NCBI GenBank assembly: GCA_028023455.1
Contig: JAQFVV010006221.1
Span: 7,855,011-7,919,010, forward strand
Direction of reading: 5' to 3'
Length of the DNA: 64,000 nucleotides
Source: Epiperipatus broadwayi
Lineage: Eukaryota; Onychophora; Udeonychophora; Euonychophora; Peripatidae
The notes beneath the pieces were generated by a model. It did not search any database and was not told where the DNA came from. It worked only from the letters and a program-made list of their open reading frames with translations. Shown here piece after piece: positions 40,842-51,487 of this stretch (within the stretch, counting starts at the first letter, position 1; every line of letters starts with the position of its first letter). Both the position numbers and the translations under genes were made by a program.

Positions 40842-42212
40842 GATGACTTTTTATTTAGATCACTTTCAAGTGAAGAAAGATTGCAAGAATTAGAATAACT
40901 GTCTTATATTAAATGGGACATTCTTGGACTTTGTGAAGTTAGAAGAAAAGGTGAAGAAATAATTGATTTAAAAAGTGGATATGTATTCTATTATAAAGGT
41001 ACAAATATTGGAACTACAAGTGGAGTAGGATTCATTATAAATAAAAAGTGGAAGAACAACATTGTGGAAATTGATAGTGCATCGGACAGAGTGGCAAGAT
41101 TAGTTATACAACTTAATAGTAGATATGAAATGCAAATAATTCAGGTTTATACCTCAACAAATTCTCATAGTGATGAAGTAGTAGAAGAATTTTGTATGGA
41201 TGTACAAAAGGCTTTTGTTCAGAGTAAACAACATTTTAAAATTGTTATGGGAAACTTTAATGCTAGAATTGGTAAACAAATGAAAGATGAATGTGCTGTA
41301 GGTAATTTTGGTTATGGTAATAGAAATGAGAGAGGACATAGACTTGTAGAGTTTGCAGAAAAAGAAAAACTTTATATTATGAATTCTTTTTTTGAGAAAA
41401 ATATTAAAAGGAAATAGACACGGAAGCATCCAAATGAAAGTATAGCAGAATTGGATTATATTTTGACTAACAGAGAATATATATTTCAAGATTGTAATGT
41501 TTTTAATAAATTTAACACAGGAAGTGATCATCGATTAGTAAGATGTAAGATATGTGTTAATGCAAAGCTAGAGAGACAAAAATTATTAAGAAAAACAATA
41601 TTTACAGTTGATATTCCTAATCTTCAGAAACATTCTAATGAATTTAAATTAGAACTTACAAATCGGTTTCAAGTATTAGTAGATTTTGAACATGATTCAG
41701 ATTTAAATGAAATTAATATGAAAATAACTGATACCCTTTTAAAAACTTCAACAAAGATAGCTGGTAGAAAAAAGCAGCAATTGACCAATAAAATTTCTAC
41801 TGAGACTAGAGAATTTATGAAGAAAAGAAGGAATATGAAGATATACAAAAATAATGCATTAAAAAGGATTGAATATCTCGAATTTTGTAAAATGGTGTGG
41901 AAAAGAGTTGAAGATGATATAAGAAAGTTGAATTGTGAACTAGCAAGGAAAGCTGTAGAAGAGAATAAAAGTCTCAAGAGTGTAATACAACATTTTGATA
42001 TTGGTAGAAAATTTATATCTGCAATGAGAAATAAAGATGGAATTATTACTAAAAAGAGAGATGGTATCATGAAATGGGTAGAAGACTTTTATCAAGAATT
42101 ATATAGTAATAAAGAACACGTACCTCCTATATCTATTACATCTTCTGAATTGCACAGAATTTTAAATGAAGAAGTGAGACATGCAATTAAATGTATGAAG
42201 AACTCCAGGTAA
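40842..42212 (+). pseudogene. LINE endonuclease (APE type) and linker, with two in-frame stops
   Basis: A single + frame encodes the N-terminal apurinic-type endonuclease of an RTE-like LINE and the linker to the reverse transcriptase. IKWDILGLCEVRR (from about 40905) carries the metal-binding Glu. GVGFIINKKW follows. VMGNFNARIG has Asn where the family has the catalytic Asp (GDFNA). ELDYILTNREY and GSDHRLVRC carry the intact SDH signature. Stops interrupt the frame at 40896-40898 (TAA) and 41415-41417 (TAG, at a position usually Trp). Short GC-rich sequence at 40746-40841 resembles a 5' untranslated region. The linker (41550-42190) is Lys-rich and helical. The frame ends by a shift at about 42200. 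Confidence 0.88.
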
Positions 42213-42759
42213 TGATGGAATTATAATTGATATATTAAAAGAACCAGGTGAAGAAACAGAAATTTTTTTAGCAAAGTTACATACCAAATGTCTAAATGAT
42301 AAAGATGTACCAGATGATTGGAAGAATGCAGTATTAATATTCATATTTTTAAAAGGTGATAAAGATATTAGAAATTACAGAGCTAGCAGCCTTTTATCAG
42401 TTTTATACAAAATTTTTACCAAGATAATTACAACTCGTCTACAGAGAACATTGGATTTCCACCAACCAAGAGAACAAGCTGGATCTAAAAGTGGTTTTAG
42501 TACTGTAGAACATATCCAGGTATTGAGAGAAGTTATAGAAAGGTTAAATGAATATGAGTTGCCATTATGCTTTGGATTTGTAGATTATGAAAAGGCATTT
42601 GATTCTATAAACATTTCTTCAGTGAATAAAGCATTGGATTATCAAGTTAAAGATCCAGGGTATTGTTATATTTTAAAGAATATTTATAAAAATGCAACAG
42701 CAGCAATTAGATTATATAATGATATTAGGAAAGTCAACATTGGAAGAGTATTCATTTAG
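42202..42759 (+). pseudogene. LINE reverse transcriptase N-terminal half
   Basis: This continues the same element after a +1 shift. TPGNDGIIIDILKE corresponds to the conserved PG-D-G start of the RT domain. DDWKNAVLIFIFLKGD, RNYRASSLLSVLYKIF and REQAGSKSGFSTVEHIQ are the finger motifs, and CFGFVDYEKAFDSI is motif A with its catalytic Asp. The frame ends at 42757-42759 right after DIRKVNIGRVF, just before the position where the family continues into G-V-x-Q-G-D. That missing continuation is found inverted at 40082-40745. Confidence 0.88.
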
Positions 42760-42859
42760 GTATTTTATATTATTTACATTTATAAAGCAACTGTTTTTAA
42801 TAAACTTTAGTGAGATCAATAATAGATTTTACAATTTACTAGTTTAATTCCTTTTTTAT

Positions 42860-43010
42860 TAAAGAGTATTCAATAATTTTATGGAATCTAATCTATCAAT
42901 GGAATCATATAATTCTGCAGTATCCATTGAAGTAATAATATGATTTTGATCAATTATAATACTTTTAATTTTATTCACAAATTTTAGAGTACTTATCATA
43001 AACTGAAATT
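42860..43010 (-). pseudogene. Penelope-like RT motif A fragment
   Basis: On the minus strand this reads LKFVNKIKS followed by ITSMDTAELYDSIDRLDSIK. The same arrangement occurs in the larger element at 54.9-57.0 kb (FEAFDKINNF, then GSLDIENMYQSLNRLSSID) and in the fragment at 45.3 kb. It is inserted between the RT N-terminal half and the C-terminal tail of the + strand LINE, on the opposite strand. Confidence 0.55.
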
Positions 43011-43078
43011 TCTTGTGTAGAATTTTTACATTTGTTGAAATACAAAGACATACAAAACTTTAAGAGTATATATCACAG

Positions 43079-43240
43079 AAATTGTAAATGACCTAGAAAG
43101 AGATCACATGTGAGATGGATGAATGAAATAAGGAATCATGCTGGGGTAATGTGTAGAAGAGACGCTAGAGATTGAAAAAGATAGATTGAAATTGGAAAGA
43201 CATTTATCTTGCAGTGGATTAATAATGATTGAAATTGATG
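43079..43240 (+). pseudogene. LINE reverse transcriptase C-terminal tail
   Basis: The + strand reads PRKRSHVRWMNEIRNHAGV, then an Arg/Asp-rich segment (RRDARD) and FILQWINND before the stop. This is the standard C-terminus of RTE-type LINE proteins (K/R-R-x-x-x-R-W-x-D/N-E-I, then the A-x-D-R and QW motifs). Two in-frame stops interrupt it. It is followed immediately by a (GAT)n run, the usual 3' tail of such elements. It therefore marks the 3' end of the + strand LINE. Confidence 0.75.
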
Positions 43241-43257
43241 ATGATGATGATGATGAT
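43237..43257 (+). repeat. (GAT)n microsatellite, LINE 3' tail
   Basis: Seven GAT triplets follow the last codons of the LINE tail directly. RTE-type elements commonly end in short microsatellites instead of poly(A). Confidence 0.75.
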
Positions 43258-43439
43258 ATTACTATTTATCAACCCCTTCTAATATTCATAAGTAAATTTA
43301 ATTTCTTGATTGTCCATATTAATTAAACAGAAAACAAACTTATCCCTTTGTATTTTAATTTTCTAATTATATTGTCACTTTGAAATTAAACACTTCTCAA
43401 TTCTTTATTCTTTTTCACACATATTGTTTTATGGTGTTA

Positions 43440-43766
43440 TTTTCTATTTAAATTCTGATATAGCAAATTTCAAACAAGTTTTACTTACATTCACTTTGAA
43501 TTTATGATTAGCAATTTTATTAATAATTTCATTAGCAATACTTTTATCATTAATGTTTACTTTAAAAAAAAATTGAATTGTAGCTCAATTGTTGTAGTCC
43601 TTTCATGTGCCAATAACATATTTAAAAACATCAATTTATTTCCAAATAAGCTTTTGGTTTGATTCTAAATATGTTATTGATCCATGGAAATTGCTAGTCA
43701 TAAATTCAAAAAGTAATACCAATAACGTTCTTGGCAATTTTCTATATCAGAATTAAATAGAAATTG
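43440..43766. mobile_element. Foldback (MITE-like) palindromic element
   Basis: The outer arms pair TTTCTATTTAAATTCTGATA (43441) with the complement of TATATCAGAATTAAATAGAAA (near 43743). The homology continues inward through GAATTTATGATTAGCAATTT on the left and its counterpart near 43690. A perfect 14-bp inner pair, CAATAACATATTTA and TAAATATGTTATTG, sits near 43612 and 43663. The whole can fold on itself. It has no coding capacity. Target-site duplications were not obvious. Confidence 0.6.
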
Positions 43767-43933
43767 TATTTATAGGATATTATGGCAAAAATAAAGAAGA
43801 GTGTGATTTTGGTAATATATATAGAAATTTAACATTAATAAAACTATAATATGTGCCTAAAAAAAGGATAAAGCTTTGAGAAGTATTTACTTTCAAAGTA
43901 TCAATATAATTAGAAAATTAAAATAGAAATAGA

Positions 43934-45041
43934 TAAGCTTAATGAACACTATTTCTCTAGTGTAATTTTCATTACACCACTCTCACACAAGGTACAGACT
44001 GTTTTTTTATTCATTTTTAACATTTTCTGAAGGAATGTAAACATAAACATATGACCAAAAACATGTGAAAAAGACGTATGATCTCTAAGATGCACATTCC
44101 ATGCTGAAGCAGCACTCATCAATTGGCCTAGATAACAATCTCTTATACATATCTTTATCATTGTTCGACATACATAGATAGTCAGTTACTAAAGTTTAAT
44201 TGATAAGTGTCAAACTTACTGCTGACACAACTTTGACAGAAATCACTTAATGGAAGTATGTTAATATTTTTTTCTTAGTTGTTCATTAGACTAAATATTA
44301 TCTACTTAATGAATGTTTTTGTACTGTAGTTTTTCATTACACCATTCTCATGCAAAACAGGCAAAACTCACTATATATATTTTGCCATATACAGCAAGCC
44401 AGAGTAATCAATAGATGCCAGAAGGCTTGTGCATAAAATCCCCATCTAGTGCCTACTCATCCAATATCCCCAGACTGGTTTCTGGCTTATGGCCTTCGTC
44501 AGTGAGGAGCCTTGGATCTGAGAGCACTGCACCTAGATCTTAGGATCTAATGCAACCCTCCAGCAACCACCTTTTATCTCCATTTAACTACAAAACTATG
44601 AGTCTTAAACTGACAACACCTTAATGTTTTCAATCCAAGCCCATTAGCTTATATAGTCATATGGGTCTGAACCCAGTTCAGTACCCATACATTTTGGTGT
44701 ATTTGGTTATTTAATAACCATAGCCACCACTATCAGTTGTGGGGGCAGTAATTTTGACACATCAAATAATGACCTATCTATAAATACAGAATAATGATAA
44801 GGATATGGATAAGAGATTGTGATCTGGGCCAATTTCAGCCTAATATATATATATATTGGGGGATCATCCATTTTTTTCACATCTCTTTGGTCATATGTTT
44901 ACGATTTCACTCTTCCACAAGGTCTTGAAAATGCATAGAAATCAGTCCCTACCTTATGTGAGAGTGGTGCCGTGAAAATTACACTACAGAAATATTCATT
45001 AAGTGATAGTGAATAACTAATAAAAATTATTAAGATAAGCT
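43934..45041. mobile_element. Composite inverted-repeat element
   Basis: The left arm (43934-44085) has AAGCTTAATGAACAC, TAGTGTAATTTTCATTACACC, CTCACACAAGG and AAACATATGACCAAA. The right arm (44861-45041) carries the same words in reverse complement and order. A third, direct partial copy of the left arm lies at about 44290-44352 (CTTAATGAATG, TTTCATTACACCATTCTCATG). A truncated hairpin retroposon is nested at 44358-44551. The spacer has no coding sequence. A non-autonomous foldback transposon with a nested insertion is the simplest reading. Confidence 0.6.
44358..44551 (-). mobile_element. Hairpin-family retroposon, copy lacking its second arm
   Basis: It contains one arm (GGCAAAACTC, then AGATGCCAGAAGGCTTGTGC through CCAGACTGGTTTCTGG) and the loop in the orientation opposite to the copy at 61.3 kb (CTTCGTCAGTGAGGAGCC, CTGCACCTAGATCTTAGG). 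The matching arm is missing on the right. It is nested in the inverted-repeat element around it. Confidence 0.65.
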
Positions 45042-45309
45042 TGGTTTCATTTTAATTGAAAAATATAATATGAACAGTCAAAAAAACAAATGTATTAATA
45101 ACATATATATAAAAAAAAAGCTAAGAGTAAGATAGTGTAGGAGTGCATATAATAATGTATATTCTTCAAATTATGTATTTCCTCATATTTTTGCAAATTT
45201 AAAACTATACAAAGATGAAATTTCTTTGAGATTTACAATGAATATTGATAGTTCACTTTTGATAAATTCCTTTAAAAAAAATTAGGATAAGCTAAAAAAT
45301 AATTGCCAA

Positions 45310-45475
45310 ATCTTTTGAATTTGTGAACAAAATTAAAGAATACAGTAATTGTTTAACATTGTTACATTAGATATTACAGAGTTATATAGTTTTTTGATAG
45401 ATTAAATTCTATAAAATTATTGAGAAAGCTTATTACTGACTTTCTAAAGTTTATTGAAGACAATACTGTTATGTC
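45310..45475 (+). pseudogene. Penelope-like RT motif A fragment
   Basis: The + strand reads SFEFVNKIKEYSNCL, then after a stop LDITELYSF, then after a frame change DRLNSIKLLRKLI and FLKFIEDN. The order and spacing match motif A and its surroundings in the minus-strand elements at 42.9 and 54.9-57.0 kb. The nucleotide sequence is visibly related to the 42.9-kb fragment. It is a short decayed insertion in the opposite orientation. Confidence 0.5.
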
Positions 45476-45631
45476 TTTTGAAGATTAAGTACTACAAAAT
45501 ATCTAAAGATTGGTCTGAGTCTTCCTCTGGTTTTATTAATTAATAACTTTTTTTGTATTGAAGCAGTCAATCTTAGCTTAAGATTGAGCTTCATAATTCC
45601 ATCTACTAACCTGTGTTCAAACCTTATATCC

Positions 45632-46159
45632 CATGTTCCTATCTCATCAAGCACATTATCGTAATGCTATTAGCCCGAGGAATAGAATATATCACTTTGT
45701 TTTAAAACCTTTTGTCATTTATTGAAATATAATGCCAACAATTATTTAATACGCGTCCCTGTCTCATATAAGCAGACAGTGGCGTTATATATATATTTAT
45801 ATAAATAAATTGTGTGAAATTATTTAAAACTAAATTTGATCTCTTATTTTATTTGATTCCTATCACTGTCTCAGTCTATATATATATATATTCTGCATTT
45901 CTTTTGTAAATCCATAGACGTTAATTAGCCACCCAAACTTCTTTTAGTATAGAGTCTTTTGTTCATCCCTGACCACCAGGCACCGGTCAAAGGTCATACT
46001 AGTAGTGGCATCAGATGCATTGTCATGTAGATGGCGCTGTGAAATTTGGGCTTTAGATTCGAACTTAGTATATCTAGAAGGCAACCCCTCCTAGAATGTT
46101 CAGTTTCGTGTCTGGGGTTTGAATTCTGCAGTGTGTTAGCGAGATAGACGATTCTGACT
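45632..46159 (+). repeat. 528/529-bp interspersed repeat, copy 1
   Basis: From CATGTTCCTATCTCATC to GACGATTCTGACT this is nearly the same as 54215-54743, with about 20 differences by eye. Several differences are CG in one copy and TG or CA in the other, as at 45752, 45919 and 46018. It contains CCCTGACCACCAGGCACC, TGTAGATGGCGCTG and a GATTCGAACTTAG word resembling a tRNA-type B box. It has no coding capacity. It ends where unrelated sequence upstream of the gypsy element starts. It is not a long terminal repeat of that element, because no primer site follows it. Confidence 0.8.
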
Positions 46160-46794
46160 TACATAGTAAATTTTCCGTGTCCATGGCTTGCCCAAACGTG
46201 AAGCCTCGAATATTTAAACACCCACATCCCGGTAGATCTTAATTATTTAAACACCCACATCCCTGTAGCTTAATTTCAGCATTTTGTTTCGTATGTAATC
46301 ACTCAAATCCTTTATATTTTTGATATATAATATTCTTCAAACTCTATATTATCTATTTGCGTGTATATTTCATGTATTTTGTTTGACTCGGGCATTCAAT
46401 TACTTATTCTATATAATCAGAACTTGTCCAAACTTGCTATAGTGCGGTACGAGCCATCTGTATTTATCTGTATATATTGTTTCACTTAAATCACGCTATG
46501 TATGCATAGCATAAATTACTTAAATATTGTCCCAAGTGAATATTGTGACAATCTATGAATAATTCAAATATTGTATTTTACTCTCAAAATAAAGTTTTAT
46601 CGGCTCAATGCGCAAGATAGCATAATAATAATTTTGTACGGTAATGACCTAGATATAATAGGCTATCGTATGGAATTCAGAAATAATTATAAATCAAATG
46701 TAATCAATAAAAAAAATGTGAATGTTTTAATGAGTGCCCGTTTAAAATTAATTTTGGGAAGCTAACAGTCTATGGATATTTTTAACTGGTGACA
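46160..46794 (+). other. Probable 5' long terminal repeat region of the Ty3/gypsy element
   Basis: This stretch precedes the primer-binding site directly and ends in GGTGACA, an acceptable LTR end (CA). An AATAAA-type signal sits at about 46590 (CAAAATAAAGTTTTATCGG). No matching copy was found after the polypurine tract by eye, so the extent of the LTR is not established. The 64-codon open frame in it is not convincing. Two short repeats (TATTTAAACACCCACATCCC, at about 46210 and 46245) lie in tandem. Confidence 0.4.
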
Positions 46795-46804
46795 TGGCGC
46801 CCGA
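46795..46804 (+). promoter_or_regulatory. Primer-binding site (Lys-tRNA type)
   Basis: TGGCGCCCGA follows GGTGACA directly. This is the complement of the 3' end of Lys-tRNA used as primer by several retroelements. It fixes the end of the 5' LTR at about 46794. Confidence 0.7.
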
Positions 46805-47510
46805 GGATAATTTCACTAAACGGAGTTACTTCTAAAATAAATTTTGTCACCAGGCTAAATTCTTTATATGTAATTTGTTTTTTCCAACATGTGTAAATTT
46901 TTCCTAGACCAAATAATGAGACGTGAATCGGATCAATAATTATGTAAATAAAATTATATGTATGCTAGTCTTAAATAAGAAGGAACAAAATAAGTATACC
47001 CGGATCTAGCGAATGTTAACGTATATAAATAAAATTGCTTGAGTTTAAAAATATATATGTTAGCGAAATATTTTGACAGGTAGAATTTAAGAGATTTTTA
47101 TATATACAGGCAGTTAAAAATATATATGTTGGCAGCAGATTTAAGTGAGAAATTTTAGCAGTAGTAAGAGGGCAGTAGTTGGGGTTTTAGTGATAAATGT
47201 AAAAGCAGCAATTAGGCCAACAGAACCGAGAGGGCGATAGCCTATTAGCCATTAATAAAATTTGAAGTCAAATGTAATAATCACAGAGAATCAAACAAGG
47301 AAAAATAATAATAGTATTTTTTTAACCGTATTAGTTTTAGTAAGTTCAACCGTAAAACAGTTTAAAATTTTCCTTTATCAGTGCTATACATTATGTTTTA
47401 AAAGTACACCTATTTGTTAAAAATTTTTTTTTAGGATATATTAAATAGTTAGCAATAAAATAAAAGGAAAAAGTCATCATCATCATCGATCACGATAATC
47501 ATCCAAAACC
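46805..47510 (+). other. Gypsy leader, non-coding
   Basis: This is the AT-rich untranslated leader between primer site and gag. Two segments (TAAAAATATATATGTTAGC at about 47045 and TAAAAATATATATGTTGGC at about 47116) are tandem-like repeats. The word CCCGGATCTAGCGAA at about 46999 resembles, inverted, words just after the polypurine tract (TTCGCTAGAT and GATCCGGGTATA). The meaning of that is unclear. Confidence 0.5.
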
Positions 47511-48473
47511 ATGGATAATATGGAGAACAACCATGATAAACAAGAACTGGACCCATCTGGATTTCTTGAATCTCCTCCAATAAGTATGTGACCTGTCCAG
47601 CAAATGAGCCAGGAAGATTTCAATCGGAAATATCTGGAGGAATTGTATAGGAGAAGTGAAGAGAGGGTAAGAGAGCATGAAGAGTAAGCCCGAAGAAAAG
47701 AGGAAGAGTATAAAATATTTAACAGGCTGCTTCTCAACGAAATTATCAAAGTAAAAAAAAACCAAAGGGCTCTCGAACTTAATATTGAAGAATGCTACCT
47801 AGAAAACTGGAAAGAGGACAGAACTACAAATCAGAGCTGTCAGACCTTTGACAGCAATCGACCAATTTCTCAAATCAACAATAGTACAAGAGATGCAGCC
47901 TGCAGTACATTAATTTCAGACCTCAGGATTCAAACCCAGATTGATAAAATAATCACCATTCAGATATTTCGAGAAGTAGGAGAAAATCTTCACCCACACT
48001 CGGACAGCTTGCGGGATTTTTTTTCTCTGTGTAAGATGAACTGTCACGAACAGACTGTGATCACTAGCCATTACTTATATGGCTATGTAAGAGATTGGTG
48101 GGGCATGTTGACTAAAAAACCGAGCGACTTTGCCAATTACTGTAACACATTATTGAAGTATTATTGGAGTGAGGATCGGTAGAGCGTGATTCTAAATAAG
48201 ATTTGCCAGGAGAAGTATGAAGCAATCAAAGAGATTTGCGTGCAATTTTTCATTCGCCTGGTAAACCGATTTAGATCACTCACCGCATTCAAGTTTTCAG
48301 ATTCCTACATCATCCGTACAATCCAACTGAATATGCCATTACCTATCCAACAGCTTATGGTCAGCAGCAGGATCAAAGATGTGGAAGTCATGGTGGAATT
48401 TTTGATGATGATCAACTATGACCCATGGAATCCCCACCATCAATCAGAACAAAATATGATGGAGAGAATATGA
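47511..48473 (+). pseudogene. gag: Gypsy gag (capsid), three in-frame stops
   Basis: One frame of 321 codons starts at the ATG at 47511 (MDNMENNHDKQELDPSG). A Glu/Arg-rich helical segment follows (codons 35-75). A retrotransposon-type capsid domain comes next, with YLYGYVRDWWGMLTKKPSDF (the L-x-G-x-A-x-x-W-type segment), then LNKICQEKYEAIKE and FFIRLVNRF. Stops interrupt it at 47589-47591 (TGA), 47685-47687 (TAA) and 48180-48182 (TAG). No CCHC zinc knuckle is seen. The protein would form the particle that packages the element RNA. The 3' end overlaps the protease frame by 49 bp, in the -1 frame relative to gag, as is common for gag-pol junctions. Confidence 0.8.
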
Positions 48474-48830
48474 GACCCAAAAGAACCGTGTTAGCACAAC
48501 CCCACTACTTTCATCCTCCAACAAAAGGAAGCCTCTTAGGGGATATGAACCCCGTGTCAATGGTTATCCGAGAAGAGGACCCCACCTGTGGAGTTCCTAT
48601 TGGTCCATGTCCAGTAATAAACATCGGAGTGAGATCCATTGAACTTCCTGCCCTCATTGACACTGGCAGTCAGATTTCCTGCATTTCAGAGGGATGGTTG
48701 CTATGAATGGAAGAACGGAGCAGATGTATACCCAGGTTACCATCCTGTCCCATCCAGATGAAACTGGCTGATGGAAAAAGAACCAAGCATACCAAGTATG
48801 GTTAGAAATAATCTTCAGGAAAATAACCAT
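48425..48830 (+). pseudogene. Gypsy aspartic protease, frameshifted
   Basis: The frame opening at 48425 leads to PALIDTGSQISCISE, the D-T-G active site of retroelement proteases. It runs into a stop at 48704-48706. Further protease sequence is found in other frames: QMKLADGKRTK at about 48758, then FRKITIGHTFLVIKGL, and IIESDFL at about 48880, where the family usually reads I-I/L-G-x-D-F-L. So the active-site Asp is kept, but the domain needs at least two frame changes. It would cleave the gag-pol precursor. Confidence 0.8.
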
Positions 48831-49644
48831 TGGGCACACTTTCCTAGTTATAAAAGGATTGGTCCATGATGTTATAATTGAATCTGATTTTCTGACCCAA
48901 AATAAGTGTATCTTTGACTATGCCATGAATTCAATCATGGTCCAGCAAGAGAAGATAGATTTTAATGAAGCCAATGTCCTACCTGGAATCCAAGTTCAGT
49001 GTATGGAGGCCAGCATTGATGAAAGCACCATCAAAGATAAGGTCAAAGAATCATCACTAGAAACCATCGAGAATCAGTCCCAATTGCATCAACTATTAAT
49101 GGCAAGTTGGCAAATCTTCTCTCCAATCCCTGGAGAAATTAAAGGTTATGTCCACCGGATTCGTGTGAAGGAGGAAAACCACTTCCAGGCCCGGACATAC
49201 CCCATTCCTTTCCAATATCAAGATGAAGTGAGCACTCAGATCCAACAGATGATTACATGGGGGGTAATTGAGAAAGGATCATCACTATATAATAACCCAT
49301 TAGTGGTTGTGAAAAAGAAAAATGGGTCTATAAGACTGTGTTTAGATGCCAGAATGCTCAACAATATCACGATACTGGAACGGGATATCCCACCATCTGT
49401 ACAGGAAGTTTTTCTCAAATTATCTACAAAGAATATTTTTTCCACATTAGAATTAACTGCTAGCTATTGGCAGATGATATTACACCCCCAAGACAGGAAA
49501 TACATGGCCTTCCGTCAGAATGGGCAAACACAACTGTTTAAGAGAGTACTTTTTGGGCTCATAAACAATGGTGCTGGACTAATGAGGTGCTTGGACCAAG
49601 TTCTATCTGAAGATCTAAAAAAAATTAGTGTGCTATATCGATGA
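48805..49644 (+). pseudogene. Gypsy reverse transcriptase, first part
   Basis: This frame covers the protease end and the fingers and palm of the RT. Conserved segments are PIPFQYQDEV, IEKGSSLYNNPLVVVKKKNG, IRLCLDARMLNN and IFSTLELTASYWQM. The last is motif A, where the family has an Asp (S-x-x-D-L) but here Glu stands in its place. KRVLFGLINNGAGLMRCLDQVL is motif B. The frame ends just after an A8 run (49617-49624), immediately before the YIDD motif, which lies in the next frame. A one-base change in that run explains the break. Confidence 0.88.
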
Positions 49645-51487
49645 TGTGGTCATTGCATTGCACAACCCTCAGGAATACCTGGAGCACCTGAAGCAGTTCT
49701 TTTCTGAATGTGCCCAAAAGAATATTACTGTGAATCTAGAAAAGAGTCACTTTGCTCTAAAAGAAATTGCCTTTTTGGGACACATCATAAATGGACAAGG
49801 AATTTGGACCCATCCGGATAAGGTAGAAGTGATCCAGAACTTCCCGAGGCCTATCAATAGAAAGCAGATTAGATCCTTTTTAGGCCTCTGCAATTACTAC
49901 CATAAGTTCTATCCAGGCTTTGCAAAAGATACCTCCACATTGCTGGAACTATTGAAGCAACACTGTCGGTGGGAATGGAATGAACAGCACGAGCAAGATT
50001 TCAAGAAAATCAAGGACAATTTCCTTCAAACTGTGATATTATGTTATTCTGATTTCACTCGCCCATTCTATTTGCAGACTGACAGCAGGAAGAAAGGTCT
50101 AGGTGTTGTACTGTTCCAGGTTAATCAAGCAGGCCAACATCAGGTCTTGTACTTCAGTAGCCATACATTAAGAGATGCAGAAAAAAATTATACGGTCACT
50201 GAACAAGAGACTTTAGCCATTGTATGGGCATGCAGCAAATTCAAGCAGAAATTGCTGGGATCGGAAGTAATTATAATTACAAACCACCGGTGCTTGGAAT
50301 TTCTGAATAAAAGTTATCTAAACAATGATCGCCTTATACGATGGAGCTTGTCACTGCAGAAATTCCACTACAAGATAATTTATTGTCCAGGCCCTGAAAA
50401 TATTGTGGCCGATGTATTGAGTCATCACCCTGTGGAAGTTAAACCTTGCAATCCTATGATATCAGACCAGCCATTAATAATCATGACTAACGTGTTGCAC
50501 CAGGAAATTGAAAAGAAACTTAAGAATTTGCAGTATTGGCAGGAAAAGCAGCCCCAATACAGAGATTTAATGCAAGAAGTCCAAAGGCAAGGAAACCCTG
50601 CTCAAGGATGTACCACTGGTAGGGGAAAAAGGAGATACAGATTGCAAAATGGACTTTTGCTGCAACAAACTAAGAATAGATTGTGGAAAATTCTCATACC
50701 ACCTGATTTAAGAAGCCCACTAATCACTTATATGCACAGCCTGGTGGGACATTATGGTCCCAGAAAAACCAAAGAAGCCCTGAGATGGCAGTTTCATTGG
50801 CCTCAGATGTATAGTGATATATTACATACCCTCCAGAAATGTAATACATGTGCTAAAAGCAAACCCCCAAATAAGATCTTCAGTGGTATCCCTGCCTCTA
50901 TTATCCCATTGAGACCCAACAAGATATTAGCAGTAGACCACTATGGGCCACTATCATCCTATCATAGATGTCAGTACCTTTTTGTCACCTATGACATATT
51001 TTCTAAGTATGCATGGGCCTACCTGGTCATAAGAGCAGATTCAAAAAGTGCAATTAGGGCATTACAGTGCAAGCAATTTGTGACTATCGGCAAGCCCGAA
51101 GCAATACTCTCAGATCACAGCTCGGCTTTCACTTCACTAGAATGGCAGACTTGGTTAAAGAGCCAAGGTCTCAGGCATGTGATGACATCCATTAGAAACC
51201 ACCAATCCAACCCCTGCAAGAGGGGCATGCGGGAAATTAACTGGCTGTTTCAAACATACATCCACGATAACCACCGGGGCTGGGTCAACCGAATGGAAGA
51301 AATTTTTCAGTATATTAATGGAGCCATTAATGTGGCTACAGGGCTAACACCAATGCGTCTTCATTTTGGTAAGCCAGAGCAACCATTAATTAAAATACCC
51401 CTGCCCAAGGATGATCAAGAAGTTGAGAGAAGAGGACCGCGAGCAGTTCATCATCGTCTGAAAGCCCGGGCAGAAAAAAACAATTAA
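49628..51487 (+). pseudogene. pol: Gypsy RT end, RNase H and integrase core
   Basis: The longest open frame of the window has 619 codons. CYIDDVVIAL at the start is the RT YxDD motif. The connection follows (FLGHIINGQGIWTHPDKVE, FLGLCNYYHKF). RNase H has YLQTDSRKKGLG with Asp, a Glu in TEQETLAIVW, an Asn in ITNHRCLEFL where Asp is usual, and VADVLSH. The integrase has an HHCC finger (HSLVGH through CNTCAK), AVDHYGPLSS with the first Asp, LSDHSSAFTS with the second, and NPCKRGMREI where the catalytic Glu is expected but Lys is found. It would copy the RNA and insert the DNA. Several active-site changes suggest it is inactive despite the open frame. Confidence 0.92.

Noticed and set aside
41154-42070. 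Minus-strand frames of 125 and 133 codons
   Set aside because: They are shadows of the Lys-rich LINE endonuclease and linker frame, which explains their Phe/Ile/Ser-rich hydrophobic content.
45469-45654. 61-codon minus-strand frame
   Set aside because: No motif. It overlaps the Penelope-like fragment and the start of the interspersed repeat on the other strand.
47483-47765. Two 88-codon minus-strand frames
   Set aside because: They are reverse-strand shadows of the gag frame.
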